A stretch of 64,000 bases of DNA from Centrapalus pauciflorus (GCA_020465985.1 JAANYP010002062.1:21614-85613); one strand, 5' to 3'. Counted from the stretch's first letter, positions 10,254 to 21,656 are shown. Numbers and translations are program-made. Notes: generated by a model not told the origin, from the letters alone.

Positions 10254-10946
10254 CTTTTCTGAAACAAATTGAATTTAGACTTAATTAATTTAATTCGAAA
10301 CTAATGTGAATTAACTCTTTCGAATCTAGATAGATTCGAATGTAATTAGATTCCAATTTATTTGGGATTAAATTCGATTAAGTATTTTAATTCAATTAGA
10401 TTCGAAATATGTCAGATTTGAACAATTCCTTAGATTTGAAGATGTCAGATTCGAAGGACAACTTAGACTCGAAGACCCTTAGAATCGAAGGCACAATAGA
10501 ATCGAAATTCAGCAGAATCGAAGCTCAGACTCGAAACAGTAACAAACTCGAAACAAACTCGAAACAATATAGACTCGAGATCCAATTCGAATGTATTAAC
10601 AGATTCGACACACCACAGACTCGAAACTGACTGAAATTGACTCGATAGGAGCGTATTTTGGTTAGACTCGAAAATAAAGTAAAACCCTAATTACTCCTAT
10701 AGATTCGAGCGCCGCAAACTCGAAAAACGGCTAACACTTTGATTTTTTGACGTTTTACGGATTAAATCACTATGTTTCAAACGAAAAATAATGATTTCGA
10801 CCAAAAACGTGAAAAACGACAAAGTGTTTCCCGAATATGAATTTGCTAAGCTCAAAAACACGTTTTTGAGAGAAAAACCGTCCAACTAGCGTCAAGAAAC
10901 CTAGAATGTATCTGATGAACACGAAGAACACCACGAACACTCCGTA
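10254..10946 (-). other. A1 5' leader with dense TTCGA repeats
   Basis: Untranslated leader between PBS and gag. Between 10318 and 10720 about twenty copies of ATTCGAA, ACTCGAA or AATCGAA occur every 10-25 bp. On the + strand they read AGACTCGAA or AGATTCGAA. No credible ORF is present. The repeats share their core with the spacer and LTR repeats of the same element. Confidence 0.75.
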
Positions 10947-10959
10947 GGCTCTGATACCA
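10947..10959 (-). other. Primer binding site, initiator tRNA-Met type (A1)
   Basis: The minus strand reads TGGTATCAGAGCC two bases after the LTR end, the standard complement of the plant initiator tRNA-Met 3' end used by copia elements. Confidence 0.9.
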
Positions 10960-10961
10960 CT

Positions 10962-11621
10962 TGTAAGGTCTACCAATGCAAGATCTATCTAGACGCGGAT
11001 CCGTTAACGAGTGCGGAATCCTCGTTGACGGTTAGACGGACAACTCTCAACCAACGGAAACACGGAGACTATTAGACGCTGAACGAACGACACACGAACG
11101 ATCCTACGTACTAATTCTCTCCGAAACGGGACTCACCTAGCTGATAAACTCGAGATCGCCTATTGCTTAATTCCTCACGAATTCTGCCAAAGGTCTGCTA
11201 ATGATTCGAGTCTATCCCTAATTATAGACCCTGATTCGAGTCTGTTGTGGGCCAACCTCGAATCTGGCCTAAGGCCCATTCGAATCTGTCCATCTGACAG
11301 ATTCGAAACTAGCCTATTCGAATCTAAGGATACATTCGAATCTATCACAGATTCGAATGTCTTCCTTTACCTATTCGAATCTAGCCAAATGCACTTAAAC
11401 ACTTAAGTGATGAAACTTATGTTTTAACTTATGCTTGACATAATCTTTGACTTTTATGTTTGAACTTCTTGTAATATGTTACATCAAGTTCAAACACACA
11501 ATCAATAACAGACAAACACATATTAAACATATATATCAAAACCCTTGTTAATATTCAGAATATTACTTAAATCATAATGCAGATCGATTAGACTGCTATC
11601 GTCACACAGGGTGTACCAACA
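10962..11621 (-). repeat. A1 5' LTR
   Basis: 660-bp LTR. On the + strand it starts TGTAAGGTC and ends ACCAACA; on the minus strand it runs TGTTGGT...CTTACA. It matches the A2 LTR at 35201-37813 at both ends (GACTGCTATCGTCACACAGG near 11591; GAGTGCGGAATCCTCGTT near 11009). A TATA-like run (CATATATATC, 11529-11538) is conserved at the matching place in A2 and could be the promoter. The middle carries TTCGA palindromes (11205-11390). Confidence 0.85.
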
Positions 11622-12529
11622 AAGGCATTAGTGAGTAATGTAATTTTTCTCTGAAGTTCAGTTGGCTCAGGATCATTTTCAGCTTCATCAGTATCGGACT
11701 CAGAGGACTCAGAAAGAAGTTTAAGAAGTTTAACAGCTTTTAATGACTTGAGTTTTTTATCAATGTGAAGTGCGAGAGAGTCAGATGTGGTGGGTTCATC
11801 TACCTTTTTGGTTTCAGACTTACCAGAGACTTCTGATTGATTGACCACTAGGCTAATAAACATATCGTGAATGTTGATGTCATTAATTTCTCGAATCCAC
11901 TACACGAATTGTTTCCATTCGGGTTTTAACGAGTTTACGAATTTTCTATTCAGCTCAACTTGTGACTTGTTAACTCCATTCTTTTAGAGTTTGTTCATCA
12001 GCGTACAGTATCGATGATATGTGGTCTCCGGTAACTCACCATCTTTTGTAGAAAACATATCATAGCTGTTAAGCGCATTTGCTTCACGTTGTTTAATATT
12101 CCGATCATTTCCTTGCATCTGTCTCTCAATCTCTTCCCACATCTCTCGAGCAGTCTTAAAACTATCTGTACTGATGTATATTTCATCATGAACGGCGTGG
12201 ATGATGAATGGGCATGCTATTCTGTCAGCCTTCTTTCGGTTTAGTTGAGCAGGTTTGAGAACTGCCTTATCAATGACATTCACTTCGGGGTGAGCATCGG
12301 GCGGAAGTGGATGATTGAATTACGCTGGACCGTTGTAGATTGAATCCAGAATGTCGTCAGCCAAATCATGACGTTCTATGAAGTTAAGGAAACATGATTT
12401 CCGAAGAGTATAGCGTCCCAAATACAAAGTTGGAGGCCTGACGTCTGATCCTATTGCTAGAGTCTCGCGATTCATGTTGAAAGCTTCTTTGGACCTAGGT
12501 TGGTACGTGCTTGTAACTATAATGAACAC
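11622..12529 (-). pseudogene. Gag remnant of older Copia element H1
   Basis: N-terminal part of a copia gag. The start is probably the ATG at 12475, with downstream motifs DVRPPTLYLG and a degraded tryptophan-arginine region, then KTAREMWEEIERQMQGND, typical of the UBN2 gag domain. Reading is broken by TAA at 12320-12322, a stop near 11984 and another near 11897. The segment before the A1 LTR still shows a serine/acidic region (SESSESDTDEAENDPE). A1 was inserted here, so the rest of H1 should lie beyond the window start. Identification as copia gag is firm; the lineage is not resolved. Confidence 0.75.
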
Positions 12530-13176
12530 ACACAGTCAAGTGAGACAAAAAAAAATCTTAGTGTACAAGAAATGAAAACTATCGGATGAAGGTATATCCG
12601 AGAGCTGTAAATCCCAAATGGACCTAAAATCTAAGGACAGAATAATTTGGAGTGTTTTGTGTGTGCCTTGTGATCCGAGAGTTGTAACTCTCGGATGTGC
12701 CTATGAGGACTTGGGCAAAAACAAGTGGCAAAGTTCAATCAGTAAGATCCGAGAGTTGTAACTCTCGGATAAAGCATGAATAATGACAACGCTTGGACAA
12801 ATTTGCACAACTGAAAAGGTGGATAGTTATATCCGAGAGGTATATCTCTCGGGTAAAATTACGAATTAACAACAGTTCGAGAATTTCAAGAATTTAACAA
12901 GAATTAAACACAAATCTAAATGATTTTTAAGATTAAATATGCATTCTTTCATGAATTTGTAATTAAACAGTATGATGTTCACCCAAAGAGTAGAGTATCA
13001 AATGAGATTAACCATAAATAGTTCAAAAAATTTGATTTTAAAGATCAAACAGGGATGTTATTCGAAGAACACGAAGAATAATCAAGAACGTAACCAATAT
13101 TTCAACAAAATTTTAGAATTTTTCATGCATATGATCGACAATCAGAAAAGATAAACACTTTAAAACCAACCTTTAG
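12530..13176 (-). other. H1 leader carrying a 24-bp palindrome array
   Basis: Non-coding leader between PBS and gag. Four palindromes at about 12597-12616, 12671-12696, 12747-12770 and 12830-12853 share the arms ATCCGAGAG and CTCTCGGAT. The middle two are perfect apart from a central GT: ATCCGAGAGTT, GT, AACTCTCGGAT. Spacing is about 75-83 bp. The outer two have decayed arms. No ORF above noise was seen. Confidence 0.75.
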
Positions 13177-13188
13177 TCTCTGATACCA
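13177..13188 (-). other. Primer binding site of H1
   Basis: The minus strand reads TGGTATCAGAGA two bases after the LTR end (TTACA then AT), the initiator tRNA-Met type used by copia elements. Confidence 0.85.
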
Positions 13189-13190
13189 AT

Positions 13191-13224
13191 TGTAATTCCC
13201 TTATTATGTTAAGCATTCAACAAT

Positions 13225-13269
<45 letters not shown>

Positions 13270-14021
13270 AGAACATCAAGAAAATGAAGAACAATAATAT
13301 GAATATGATAAGAAGAATCAAAACAAATATGATTAACCTTTAAATGTCTGCAAACGTACGTACAAAAGGTAAAGGAATTGCTACATAGAAAAGCCCTAAC
13401 TCAACTATTTATAAGCGAACATAGATTCATGGATTCAAATATCAACCCATAACTCAAGGGTTGACTTTAGGTCTTTTAACCCATTTACACAAGAGTTTGA
13501 ATCCTTACATATTTGCTATAAAACTAACTTTTATTTATTACAATTTGAACCCTGAAACTATCACAAGTTTAGATCTAACAAAAAATCTCAGCCCCCCACA
13601 AAAAATTGAAATCACAAACACAAAAAAAATTAACAAAAACTAAACATATAAAAAAATTAAAAAAAAAAAGGTGTGGAGATTTTTTTTTTTAATTTGTAGA
13701 AAAATTTCAGCTCCTCTCAAGATGTATTCAAGTTACTCCCCTCACAACAGATACTTAGTTAGTAATAAACTCCCCCTCAACATATCATGTATTTATGTTA
13801 AATCACAATATTGATTCAGACAATATATGAATCACAATCAGATCAAAATCATAACAAACACGTAGAGAATTTCAAGATCAAAATACAAAGACTAAAATCT
13901 CTATAGATGTATTACCTACATGACTGAATTACGAGCATAGATTTAGACTATTTACAGTAAAAAACAACTTATAGAAATTTATAAATCATCTCCAAAACTT
14001 CATAAAAATTAAACCCTAACA
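13191..14021 (-). repeat. Single LTR shared by H1 and H2
   Basis: 831 bp from TGTAATTCCC to CCCTAACA on the + strand (TGTTAGGG...ATTACA on the minus strand). The low side is followed by a PBS, as for a 5' LTR, while the high side abuts a purine-tract complement (ATCTCCCCTTTTT), as for a 3' LTR. The LTR therefore belongs to two elements in head-to-tail array. It contains an (AT)n run at 13229-13267. Confidence 0.7.
13229..13267. repeat. (TA)n microsatellite
   Basis: About 19 uninterrupted TA units inside the H1/H2 LTR. Confidence 0.95.
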
Positions 14022-14034
14022 ATCTCCCCTTTTT
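14022..14034 (-). other. Polypurine tract of H2
   Basis: The minus strand reads AAAAAGGGGAGAT immediately before the LTR start TGTTAGGG, the normal plus-strand priming site of an LTR element. Confidence 0.75.
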
Positions 14035-14372
14035 GTAAAGTTACATACAAAAAAGCTTACGAGCACCCAATTTTCCAATCAAACCTCCTTACTACTTCAC
14101 GATCCCTCAGTTTGTCTTCTATTGCATTCAACACTCTCATAAAGTAACTTGGTTCTCTTTGATTCATTGGTTTTCTAACCTTCTTCCTTTCACGATCATC
14201 CAGTATCTTTCTCATCTCTCGTGATAGTTGTCTTAAGGTTCCTAAGGAGTATTTATTCATTTCGGAGATCCTTAAGAATAACTTTTGATTCAATTGATTT
14301 TCATAAATAACTACCAACTCAGGTTTGACAATGATTGAGTATTGAGGAAATCTATCAAGATCATCCATTAAC
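14035..14372 (-). pseudogene. C-terminal end of accessory ORF of Copia H2
   Basis: A frame of about 100 codons ending with a stop at 14057, directly upstream of the H2 polypurine tract. It contains LDRFPQYSIIVKPELVVIYE and later MNKYSLGTLRQLSREMRKIL and EVVRRFDWKIGCS. Position and composition match the C-terminal part of Sirevirus accessory ORFs (compare 37855-38790 and 39569-39907). The high-coordinate side is cut by the H3 LTR at 14373; the apparent extension of the frame into that LTR is not real. Confidence 0.5.
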
Positions 14373-15469
14373 TGTAGCGGGGGGGGGGGGGGGGGGGTTG
14401 AATACAGTTTATCCTTTATCACACAGATATTTCTCAATGTTTGTAAGTATATGTTACAATTGTTAAAATTACAAATAGGTTGGGATTGCGGAAAGATCCA
14501 AACAAAGATGACAGATATGATCAAATGATTTAACTACTCTAGGACACACTCAATCAAGTTACAATAATGTGAATCACTAAGGTTCACTCAATTTTTACAC
14601 ACTCAGTGTTTACAAGATAAAGACTTATCAGCTTTGGGAGTTTGACCAGCTTAGACACACTTAGCTTTTTCACTCAAGTTAAACTGAACGTGCATGCATG
14701 AAAAACACACTTTCTTTTTGCACTCACCTTCTATGTTTGTGTATATTTTTCTATTTTCCTTGGAAGCTTCTCTTTTATATGCTTTCAGAGGATCCCAATG
14801 AAGCTTCTTCATTGATTGTAGAGAGAGCGGGAATGTTTTGTTATTTGACAAATTTGCTCTTCAGCACCAAGACAAATCTGACAAAAGTAGTTTTGTCTTC
14901 TTACTGAAGAATCTTTGTCTTTACCTTTTTATCTTTGTCGTCCTTAGCTTTACCCCAAAGAGGAATGTCAACTAGTAACCTTTATTCTTCCTTGTAAAGC
15001 TATTTAGTATAAGAAATGGTCTGTCACCCATTTCAGATATCCCTTTTGTCTACATGCTTCAAAACAGCTTTCGCAGATACTCTGCAGTTTTGATTTTTTT
15101 ACATTGTCTTGATTCTAAGGCTGATCTCCACGTTCAAAACTTTGAATGAAGATATGGAAACAGATTTAATGAACTGCTAGACCTGTTCACAAAGAACATA
15201 ATACTTAACTGTGCTAAGACTGTCCAACAGATATGGACAGCTTAGACATAATCTTGTCAAACCTGTCCAACAGTTTTGACAAAATTCCAAGTTACAAGTA
15301 ATGTTACAGTGTTGAATAGACTTAGGCTGATTTTGCAAATCACTTATCAGGTTTGATTGAGGCATTAAAAAGCCTTAAAGTCTCCCCCTATGTGTATCAA
15401 ATAGGTTTGATTAGAAATCTCCCCCTATGATATGGATTAGGTTTGATTGAGGCCTTTTTGTTCCTAACA
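14373..15469 (-). repeat. 3' LTR of Copia H3
   Basis: 1097 bp, + strand TGTAGCGG...TCCTAACA. The high end is followed by the complement of a polypurine tract, so this is a 3' LTR whose interior lies above 15470. A run of 19 G (14379-14397) sits near the inner LTR end. It interrupts the H2 accessory ORF. Several minor purine tracts of the form AGGGGGAGA recur at about 15381, 15420 and 15472. Confidence 0.7.
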
Positions 15470-15483
15470 ATCTCCCCCTATTT
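15470..15483 (-). other. Polypurine tract of H3
   Basis: The minus strand reads AATAGGGGGAGAT next to the LTR start TGTTAGGAAC. Confidence 0.75.
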
Positions 15484-15689
15484 GCAATATTCAGTCTAAG
15501 GCTGACTACATCTTCACTATATATTTTTACAATACATATGCAAAAAGAAATTACAATGTTGAAGTAAAGTAAATGATCATCTTATATACGATGAAAACTG
15601 TCTATAAAAAACTGATGTACATTACAATAAAAATTACAAGTACAACTAATGGACTATTTTTGTTGGGAGCAGTTAATTGTAAGCCTGAC

Positions 15690-17165
15690 CAAGTAATGAT
15701 CAGCTTCCATTTTTCAACTACGCATCATCTATAGATGGATCCTTCTCCTTTTTCTTCTACTTCTCCAATTGAGCAGTAGCTTGGATAAGTTTTTCTTGTT
15801 CCAGACCAGCTAGCATTTCCTTTTTGGCTTCAAAGCTTTCAACTTCTTGTTTAAGGTAGAAAAGCTCTTGGCTGTGAAGTTCACCCCTAGCGTAGCAGGC
15901 TGCTAGCTGATTTAGAATGGCAACTCTTCATCTAAAGTGTTTTATGTATGCAGTCATGCATCTAAAGTCAAGAAGTTGTTTGACTCCAGCTTTGTGAATA
16001 TTTGAAGCTCTCTAGAATCACATCTTCTTAGACAGAGGATGGATAAAGAATACTTTAACTTTAGGTTCTTCAATGAACTTCCCTTCAACTGGTTCCACAT
16101 CTTTAGGATGTGATTCATACCTTTTCTCTCAGTGGCATAGAACCCCAACTCTATCAACGTCACTATCTCTTCAAGTTCTATATCCTTCTTTTGTCTTCTT
16201 GGCTTGATTTCGAGCTCCATCTTGGAAGTACCCTTAATCATCTCTTCAGGTATAAGACCCAACCCCTTGAAGTCTCAGACTTTGAATTACTTAGAACAAC
16301 TGCAAGCTCAACCCATTCCCTGTATCCCATCTTTGTTACATCTGCTGCTTCATATGACTCCAATTCTTGGCCATTAGCAGCGAATTTTATGATTTGTAGC
16401 TTCCAAGGCCGATTCTTCGTTGAGGTGGGAACAACTTTGACAACGGTTTCCCTGGCTAGCCTTCATGCAGCAACATCATAAAATTTATTTTGGCCAGTTT
16501 GTTAAAGTGGAACTGGGTCCTGATTGATGAAGGAGTGGTGGATACAGAACTCCCTTTGGTCACAGAGACCTTTGATTCCTTCTCTTTTACTGTCCTCTTA
16601 TTCTCACTATCATTTTCTTTGACAGCTTCCTCTAACCTCTTTTGCATTACCAAAGATGGCATTTTTACTTTCTTTGCCTCTTTAGCAGCCAAAACCTGAG
16701 AAGCTTTCACAGAGGCTGCTTCCTCTCTTGCTCTTTCTAGGAGCTCAGGTTGCTCTTGTTTCCACTCATAGTATGTTTCTAATGGAATTTTCAATTCCTT
16801 TGCTCAGACTTTATCATATTTAAGTGGAAGCTCCCTTTCAACAGCCACATCTGTAACATCTTTGTCTTTTCCTTTAGCTGATGTGGACAGAGCAATATCT
16901 ACCTCCTCCTCTTTTTCTGATGATTCCAAGACTAATTGTCTTCTTTTACTAGGCCTGGCCTGAGTCATTAGTTCCTCACCCTTAGATGGTGCAGGGCCTT
17001 GAGATTTTGCCTGAGTAGCCTCAACAGTCTTGGAATCAAAAGATGTACCTGCAGTAATACCAGCTGTGAGTTGACCTGTTACTTGCCCAACTTAAGTTGA
17101 TTTCTCCTTGGAAGGGGATGAAGATTTCTCCCCCTTAGACATAGAGGAAGATTTTTCTTTCTTTG
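15690..17165 (-). pseudogene. C-terminal part of H3 accessory ORF, decayed
   Basis: Minus-strand reading shows a lysine/glutamate-rich, probably coiled-coil protein in several frames: a low-complexity charged region (about 17160-16830), then ETYYEWKQEQPELLERA (from about 16794), a tract with MELEIKPRRQKKDIELEE near 16230 and a final helical segment near 15900-15730. Stops at several points and at least two frame changes make it non-functional. By position (next to the H3 3' LTR) and composition it is the tail of a Sirevirus-type accessory ORF. It continues at 21005 beyond a solo LTR. The remaining 220 bp before the polypurine tract are non-coding. Confidence 0.5.
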
Positions 17166-19078
17166 TGTCAAGACCACCCCTTACGGGCAGCCTTAACGAC
17201 TAGGTCCTAAGTAGCAATACAACATCAATCAAAACTAAGATAGATTAGATAAAATGCGGAATTAAAACATTACAGAAATTAGGATTATCTTACAATAAGT
17301 TTAAAACAAAACTACAATAGGGCACAAGGACACTAATCTAGTACATAACCACAATACATGTCACTGCTTCAACCCAAACCACCACCACAATCATCTTTAT
17401 ACGATACAAATTGCAGGTTAAGTAGTGGTCTAATGACTTCAAATTAGGGCTTGCAGATCTCAAGGACTTGGTTCGGCTGGACCATTTCCTTTGATTAAAC
17501 CTGTAAAAAGATTCAACAACAACTGTAAGTGTTTGGCTTAGTGAGATTATAGATTTAACAGTTAACGTGCTATGAAAATTTTAAGCGGAGATTTTAGCAA
17601 TGTTGCCGCTATCAGCCGGACATTGTGAGAGACATATGACTTAAGATCCGATGATGTCTATTCCCACGCACACGCTTTTAATTGTGGGGATTAGTCACAT
17701 AATGGGCTAGCTACAAGTAAATCAACATGGGCGGACATCAGAGTAGACTTAATCATAGATTGGCTTAGACTTACCTAGACTTGAATTGTGCGGAAGCATA
17801 TGAAAAGCAACGATAAGAAAGCAAATGACTAAAAGCATTCAAAGTAATGAATCAAGATAACATCAAATATATATATCCAAGACTAATTCAGACTATAAAG
17901 ACATGTGTGCAGGATGATATATTAAAAGCAATCATGATCCACATGGCATCACCGTACCAAGGTGTGCACTGGTCACATTCTAGCTGAGCATATATACTTC
18001 AAAATAAAGCTAGAACAACAATATGTCTCAAAGGAAGACAAACATGTATATAGTTATATCTATAACTCACAGTTACTGGTTTTAAGGCATGACTATTGAC
18101 TTTGACTTCCACAAGCTGATTATATCCACCACCTGAGTTATCTCGGGATTTAACTTTTCTTTACAGACTTTAGCTCAGTTTTACCCGTCTTGACTTGACT
18201 TTACTGGCTTTGGCTTGCTTCTCTGACTTTAGCTTGCTTCTCTGACTTTGGCTTTTGCTTATTGACTTGGCTTGACTTTACAGACTTTGGCTTTATAACA
18301 TAGTTCAAATTTTTTAGCTGAACCTGTTAATTATATGACAATTCAATTTACACAAGCTTTTATGACATTACGTAACGTATTTGTGTTTTTGTTGCATTCT
18401 TTGACTTTCTGTAGCTTATGTACGGACTTATTCATTTATTGACTTTTTGTGTCAACTCAAACTTTGTTGTATTCATAATTAGGCTTATGGCTTAGGCTTG
18501 ACATGATTTGGATGACTTTATGATCTTATATGCATTTCAGGGACATGTGTGACCTATTAGGTCATGCTTTGTCTTTACTTGCAAATTTAACTTATCCGTA
18601 TGCATGCAACCGACATATTATACATAATTAACCAACTAATAACTTTACATAAATGATTTATGTGACTTATAACATGTTTATATGCGTCATTATCTCATAG
18701 TACTTTCACTTGTAATATTTATGCAAGTGTGTATGTATATTGCATCACTATATTCACATAACACACCTTTGTATTTATATGCTAACTATTATGTTGTTGA
18801 TCTTTTGACTTAACAATGCCACACATACATTTGATTTTATGATGCATATATGTGTATATGTATATACTTTAATGCACACACACCTTATGTATTATTCTTT
18901 AAATTAAGTTTGTATAATCATTTAATATGGCTAAATACATACACCTTCACACATTCAAGACTTGTAATTTAATCGATCCGTTGTTGTCTTATTCATCCAT
19001 ACATGTGCTTAAACTAGTTGTGTATGAATGCATATATATATATACTGACCTTGTATGATTGTTGTCCACAAACATCAA

Positions 19079-19097
19079 CACACACACACACACATGC

Positions 19098-19122
<25 letters not shown>
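19079..19122. repeat. (CA)n microsatellite
   Basis: CA-rich tract with one GCACA interruption inside the large solo LTR; a shorter CA run lies at 19317-19332. Confidence 0.9.
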
Positions 19123-19128
<6 letters not shown>

Positions 19129-19660
19129 TGGTCTACTCACAATCATTCTAAACAGCCAACACATACTCGATTCATGCAAGGAAAGATTAAGGACTGCTGT
19201 TACTTCTGTTTTTTTTAGCACACAAAGTACCCACATACTAACTAATGCTGCACATATGTATGTATGTATATACGATTATCGGTGCTGCTGCTGTCACCCA
19301 TTACCGAACACATAGACACACACACACACACTCTCTTTTTAACTCAACTTTTATGCAGTAAAAAGGAAATGACAAAGGCTGCGGTTGGGTTGTTACTTGC
19401 TGGACTTACTTTACACAAATTCATGCATAGAACCGAGAAACCAAAAGAAAAGGAATGAATTGTTGATGCCTTTTTTCTGCACACTTTACACACATTCAAC
19501 TTATATGTTTTTAAGGAAATAAAGGCGTTGTAAATTTTGTTTTTAACAGCATTATATATCCGAGATTGGTATTAAGACATCCGAGATTCATTTTGGAGAA
19601 TAAGACGGCTGCTGAAACTATTTCTTTCTGCATCTGTTTTTGACAGCTCGAAATTGGTAC

Positions 19661-19726
19661 ATATATATATATATATGTATGTATGTATGTGTGTGTGTGT
19701 GTGTGCGTATATATATATATATACAC

Positions 19727-19794
<68 letters not shown>

Positions 19795-19850
19795 ATATAT
19801 ATACACATACATATATATATATATATACACATATATATATATATATACAG

Positions 19851-19917
<67 letters not shown>
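19661..19917. repeat. Long TA/ACATAT compound microsatellite
   Basis: About 250 bp of alternating TA with interspersed GTATG, ACAC and ACATAT. Long apparent ORFs here on both strands encode only Tyr-Ile repeats and are not genes. Confidence 0.95.
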
Positions 19918-19920
<3 letters not shown>

Positions 19921-21004
19921 CTGTTTCTGCTTTGTTAGGACTGCACACGCACACATATTACTTATATGCTTAAAAGGGAAATGAATGGGTTTTGTTTTAA
20001 TCTCATAGCCCAAACACATCTAAGATTTAAGCTTAAAACAGAAGAAAGGTCAGTTGTTGTTTCTCAGTTAATACATTCGAGATTGGTAAAGAAAAAGGAC
20101 AGAAATGTGGTTCGTGTTTCAGTTTTTGGTTCTCCCATGTTGTACTTACACACGCACAGTACACTGCACTTTCTATTCTGTTTTTCCTTTCTTTTTCAAT
20201 AGTTCCAACAAAAAATAAATTCAATTAAGATAGATTCTGGTTTCTATTTGTTAAATAAAGACACACACATATGTATTTATTCATGGCTGAAGGCCTAATG
20301 GCCTTCTTAGCCCTCTCTTTTGATCAAATCGAAGCAGTAGCAGGATTGAAACATTTGACAACAACATTATTAAGTTTCTGTGTTTTTATATGACTATTCA
20401 ATTTAACCCGTGATAATGATAGAATCATCAATTAAACACAAATAGGTAACATGCATGTGTATATAATGAGGATAGAAACATAAATTTATCTTCAATTTGA
20501 TGTTTTGGGAACCCATTTAAAGTCTCTAAAATCACAGGAAGCATAGGTTCCATATTTTTACACATGAACAGTTTAAATGATGCATACTTACCTTAAAAAT
20601 CTTTGTACACTTGTTACTTGAAGTTTGTTTATTCTTTGATGATTTCTTGATTCTTTGGTAAATGGATTTTGTGATGATCACCATGGAAGAACCATGGGTT
20701 TTTATGAGAGTTTTAGAGAATTTTGATTTCTTTGTTTAGGTGAAATGAGTAGGCTTCCCATTTAAGGGATTTTATTTGGCTAACTTTTCCTATCTTACAA
20801 TTTTGGCCACCAAACTTATGTTCATCTCTTTCTTTTAATATTTAAACTTTAATCTACAACATAACATATATTTAAATTTATAATTAATCCATTTCATTAC
20901 TCAAATGAAATTACATTACTAATTTGTTGAATACAAGTTTCATTTTACTTAGTAATTAACGATAAGCTTGTTAGTCGCTATTAATCAAAATTCGGGTTGT
21001 TACA

Positions 21005-21656
21005 CTTTGCCTTTGAGGTAGACCTATTGTCCCCCTTTGAAGAAGATGGCACAGAGCCTTCAACATCAATGCTACCTAAAGGAACAGGTCTAGTGGGCTT
21101 CGCTGTAGCAGGTTTGGTAACAGGTGTTGAACCAACTAGGCTGTCCACTAAGAAAGCCAAGTTTTCCTTCACTTCAGCTAACTGGGTAAGGCATTTCTCT
21201 AGAGAGGAGGATTGAGAGGTAATGGTAGCTGAAAGAATGGAAATGGCAACTCTGTCAGCATCATTGTATATGAGGCTTTTAAGTTGTGCAATAGTGAGAT
21301 TTATGGACTCTCGCACATCTTCAAAGCCAGATGCCACTGAATTTGACAAAGATACCACTAAATTATTTAGAGAAAATAAGACGGAGGGTAGAGAGACAAA
21401 ACAGGCTTCAGTAATACTTGACAGTTGTCAAGCTGGAAATAGAGTCCTGCTGATGAGAGAGAAGGGATGAGAGTTGATGCCGCTGTGCAATAAGTGTAGT
21501 CAGCTGAGATGAATAATTAGGTTGAGGAGAGGGTTGGGGAAAAGATGACTTGAACGAATCAAGGAATCCTGCAGGCTGTGCAGACACAAAGTCTGCAATG
21601 ATGGATGGCAGGGTGGACATGGAATTGTCTAAAGAATCAATAATTCGTCGCACAAG
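21005..21656 (-). pseudogene. Middle part of H3 accessory ORF
   Basis: Continuation of the H3 accessory ORF above the solo LTR insertion. Two frames are visible: about 21650-21410 (IIDSLDNSMSTLPSIIADF, then a Pro/Ser/Gln-rich stretch) and about 21358-21010 (SVASGFEDVRESINLTIAQL, a heptad-like region, then TKPATAKPTRPVPLG). A frameshift near 21400 separates them. The low end joins the Ser/Lys-rich region at 17160 once the solo LTR is removed. The high end stops near 21656, where Athila-like sequence begins. Confidence 0.5.

Larger units (their letters stand above)
1..11621 (-). mobile_element. Copia element A1 (Sirevirus-like), 3' LTR outside window
   Basis: A Ty1/copia LTR retrotransposon read on the minus strand. 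Going down from the 5' LTR the order is LTR (11621-10962), PBS (10959-10947), leader, gag, pol, a 2.1 kb spacer and an accessory ORF running off the window at base 1. The order protease, integrase, RT, RNase H is diagnostic of copia. The very long gag with two zinc knuckles and the extra ORF after pol fit Sireviruses. Gag and pol are both open; the accessory ORF has a frameshift and a stop. It lies in the gag of an older Copia (H1), and its 5-bp target site is probably aaggc at 11622-11626, though the other copy is outside the window. A2 (35201-56645) is a second copy of the same family. Confidence 0.9.
17166..21004 (-). mobile_element. 3.84 kb solo LTR of a large gypsy (Tekay-like) element
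   Basis: On the minus strand it runs from TGTAACAACCCG to GGTGGTCTTGACA. It is flanked by perfect 5-bp target-site duplications CTTTG at 17161-17165 and 21005-21009, so this is a complete insertion. No gag, pol, PBS or internal LTR pair is visible, hence a solo LTR left by LTR-LTR recombination. Shared segments with the Tekay 3' LTR (GCTTAGTG at 17536-17543 and CCTGTAAAAA at 17500-17509) place it in the same broad group. It contains CA and TA microsatellites. It splits the H3 accessory ORF. Confidence 0.75.

Noticed and set aside
10940..10965. tRNA gene suggested by tRNA-complementary sequence
   Set aside because: Only the 13-bp primer binding site matches; no cloverleaf can be formed.
19511..20019. 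Several long open frames on both strands encoding Tyr-Ile repeats
   Set aside because: They arise from the TA/ACATAT microsatellite, which lacks stops in most frames; no gene signal.
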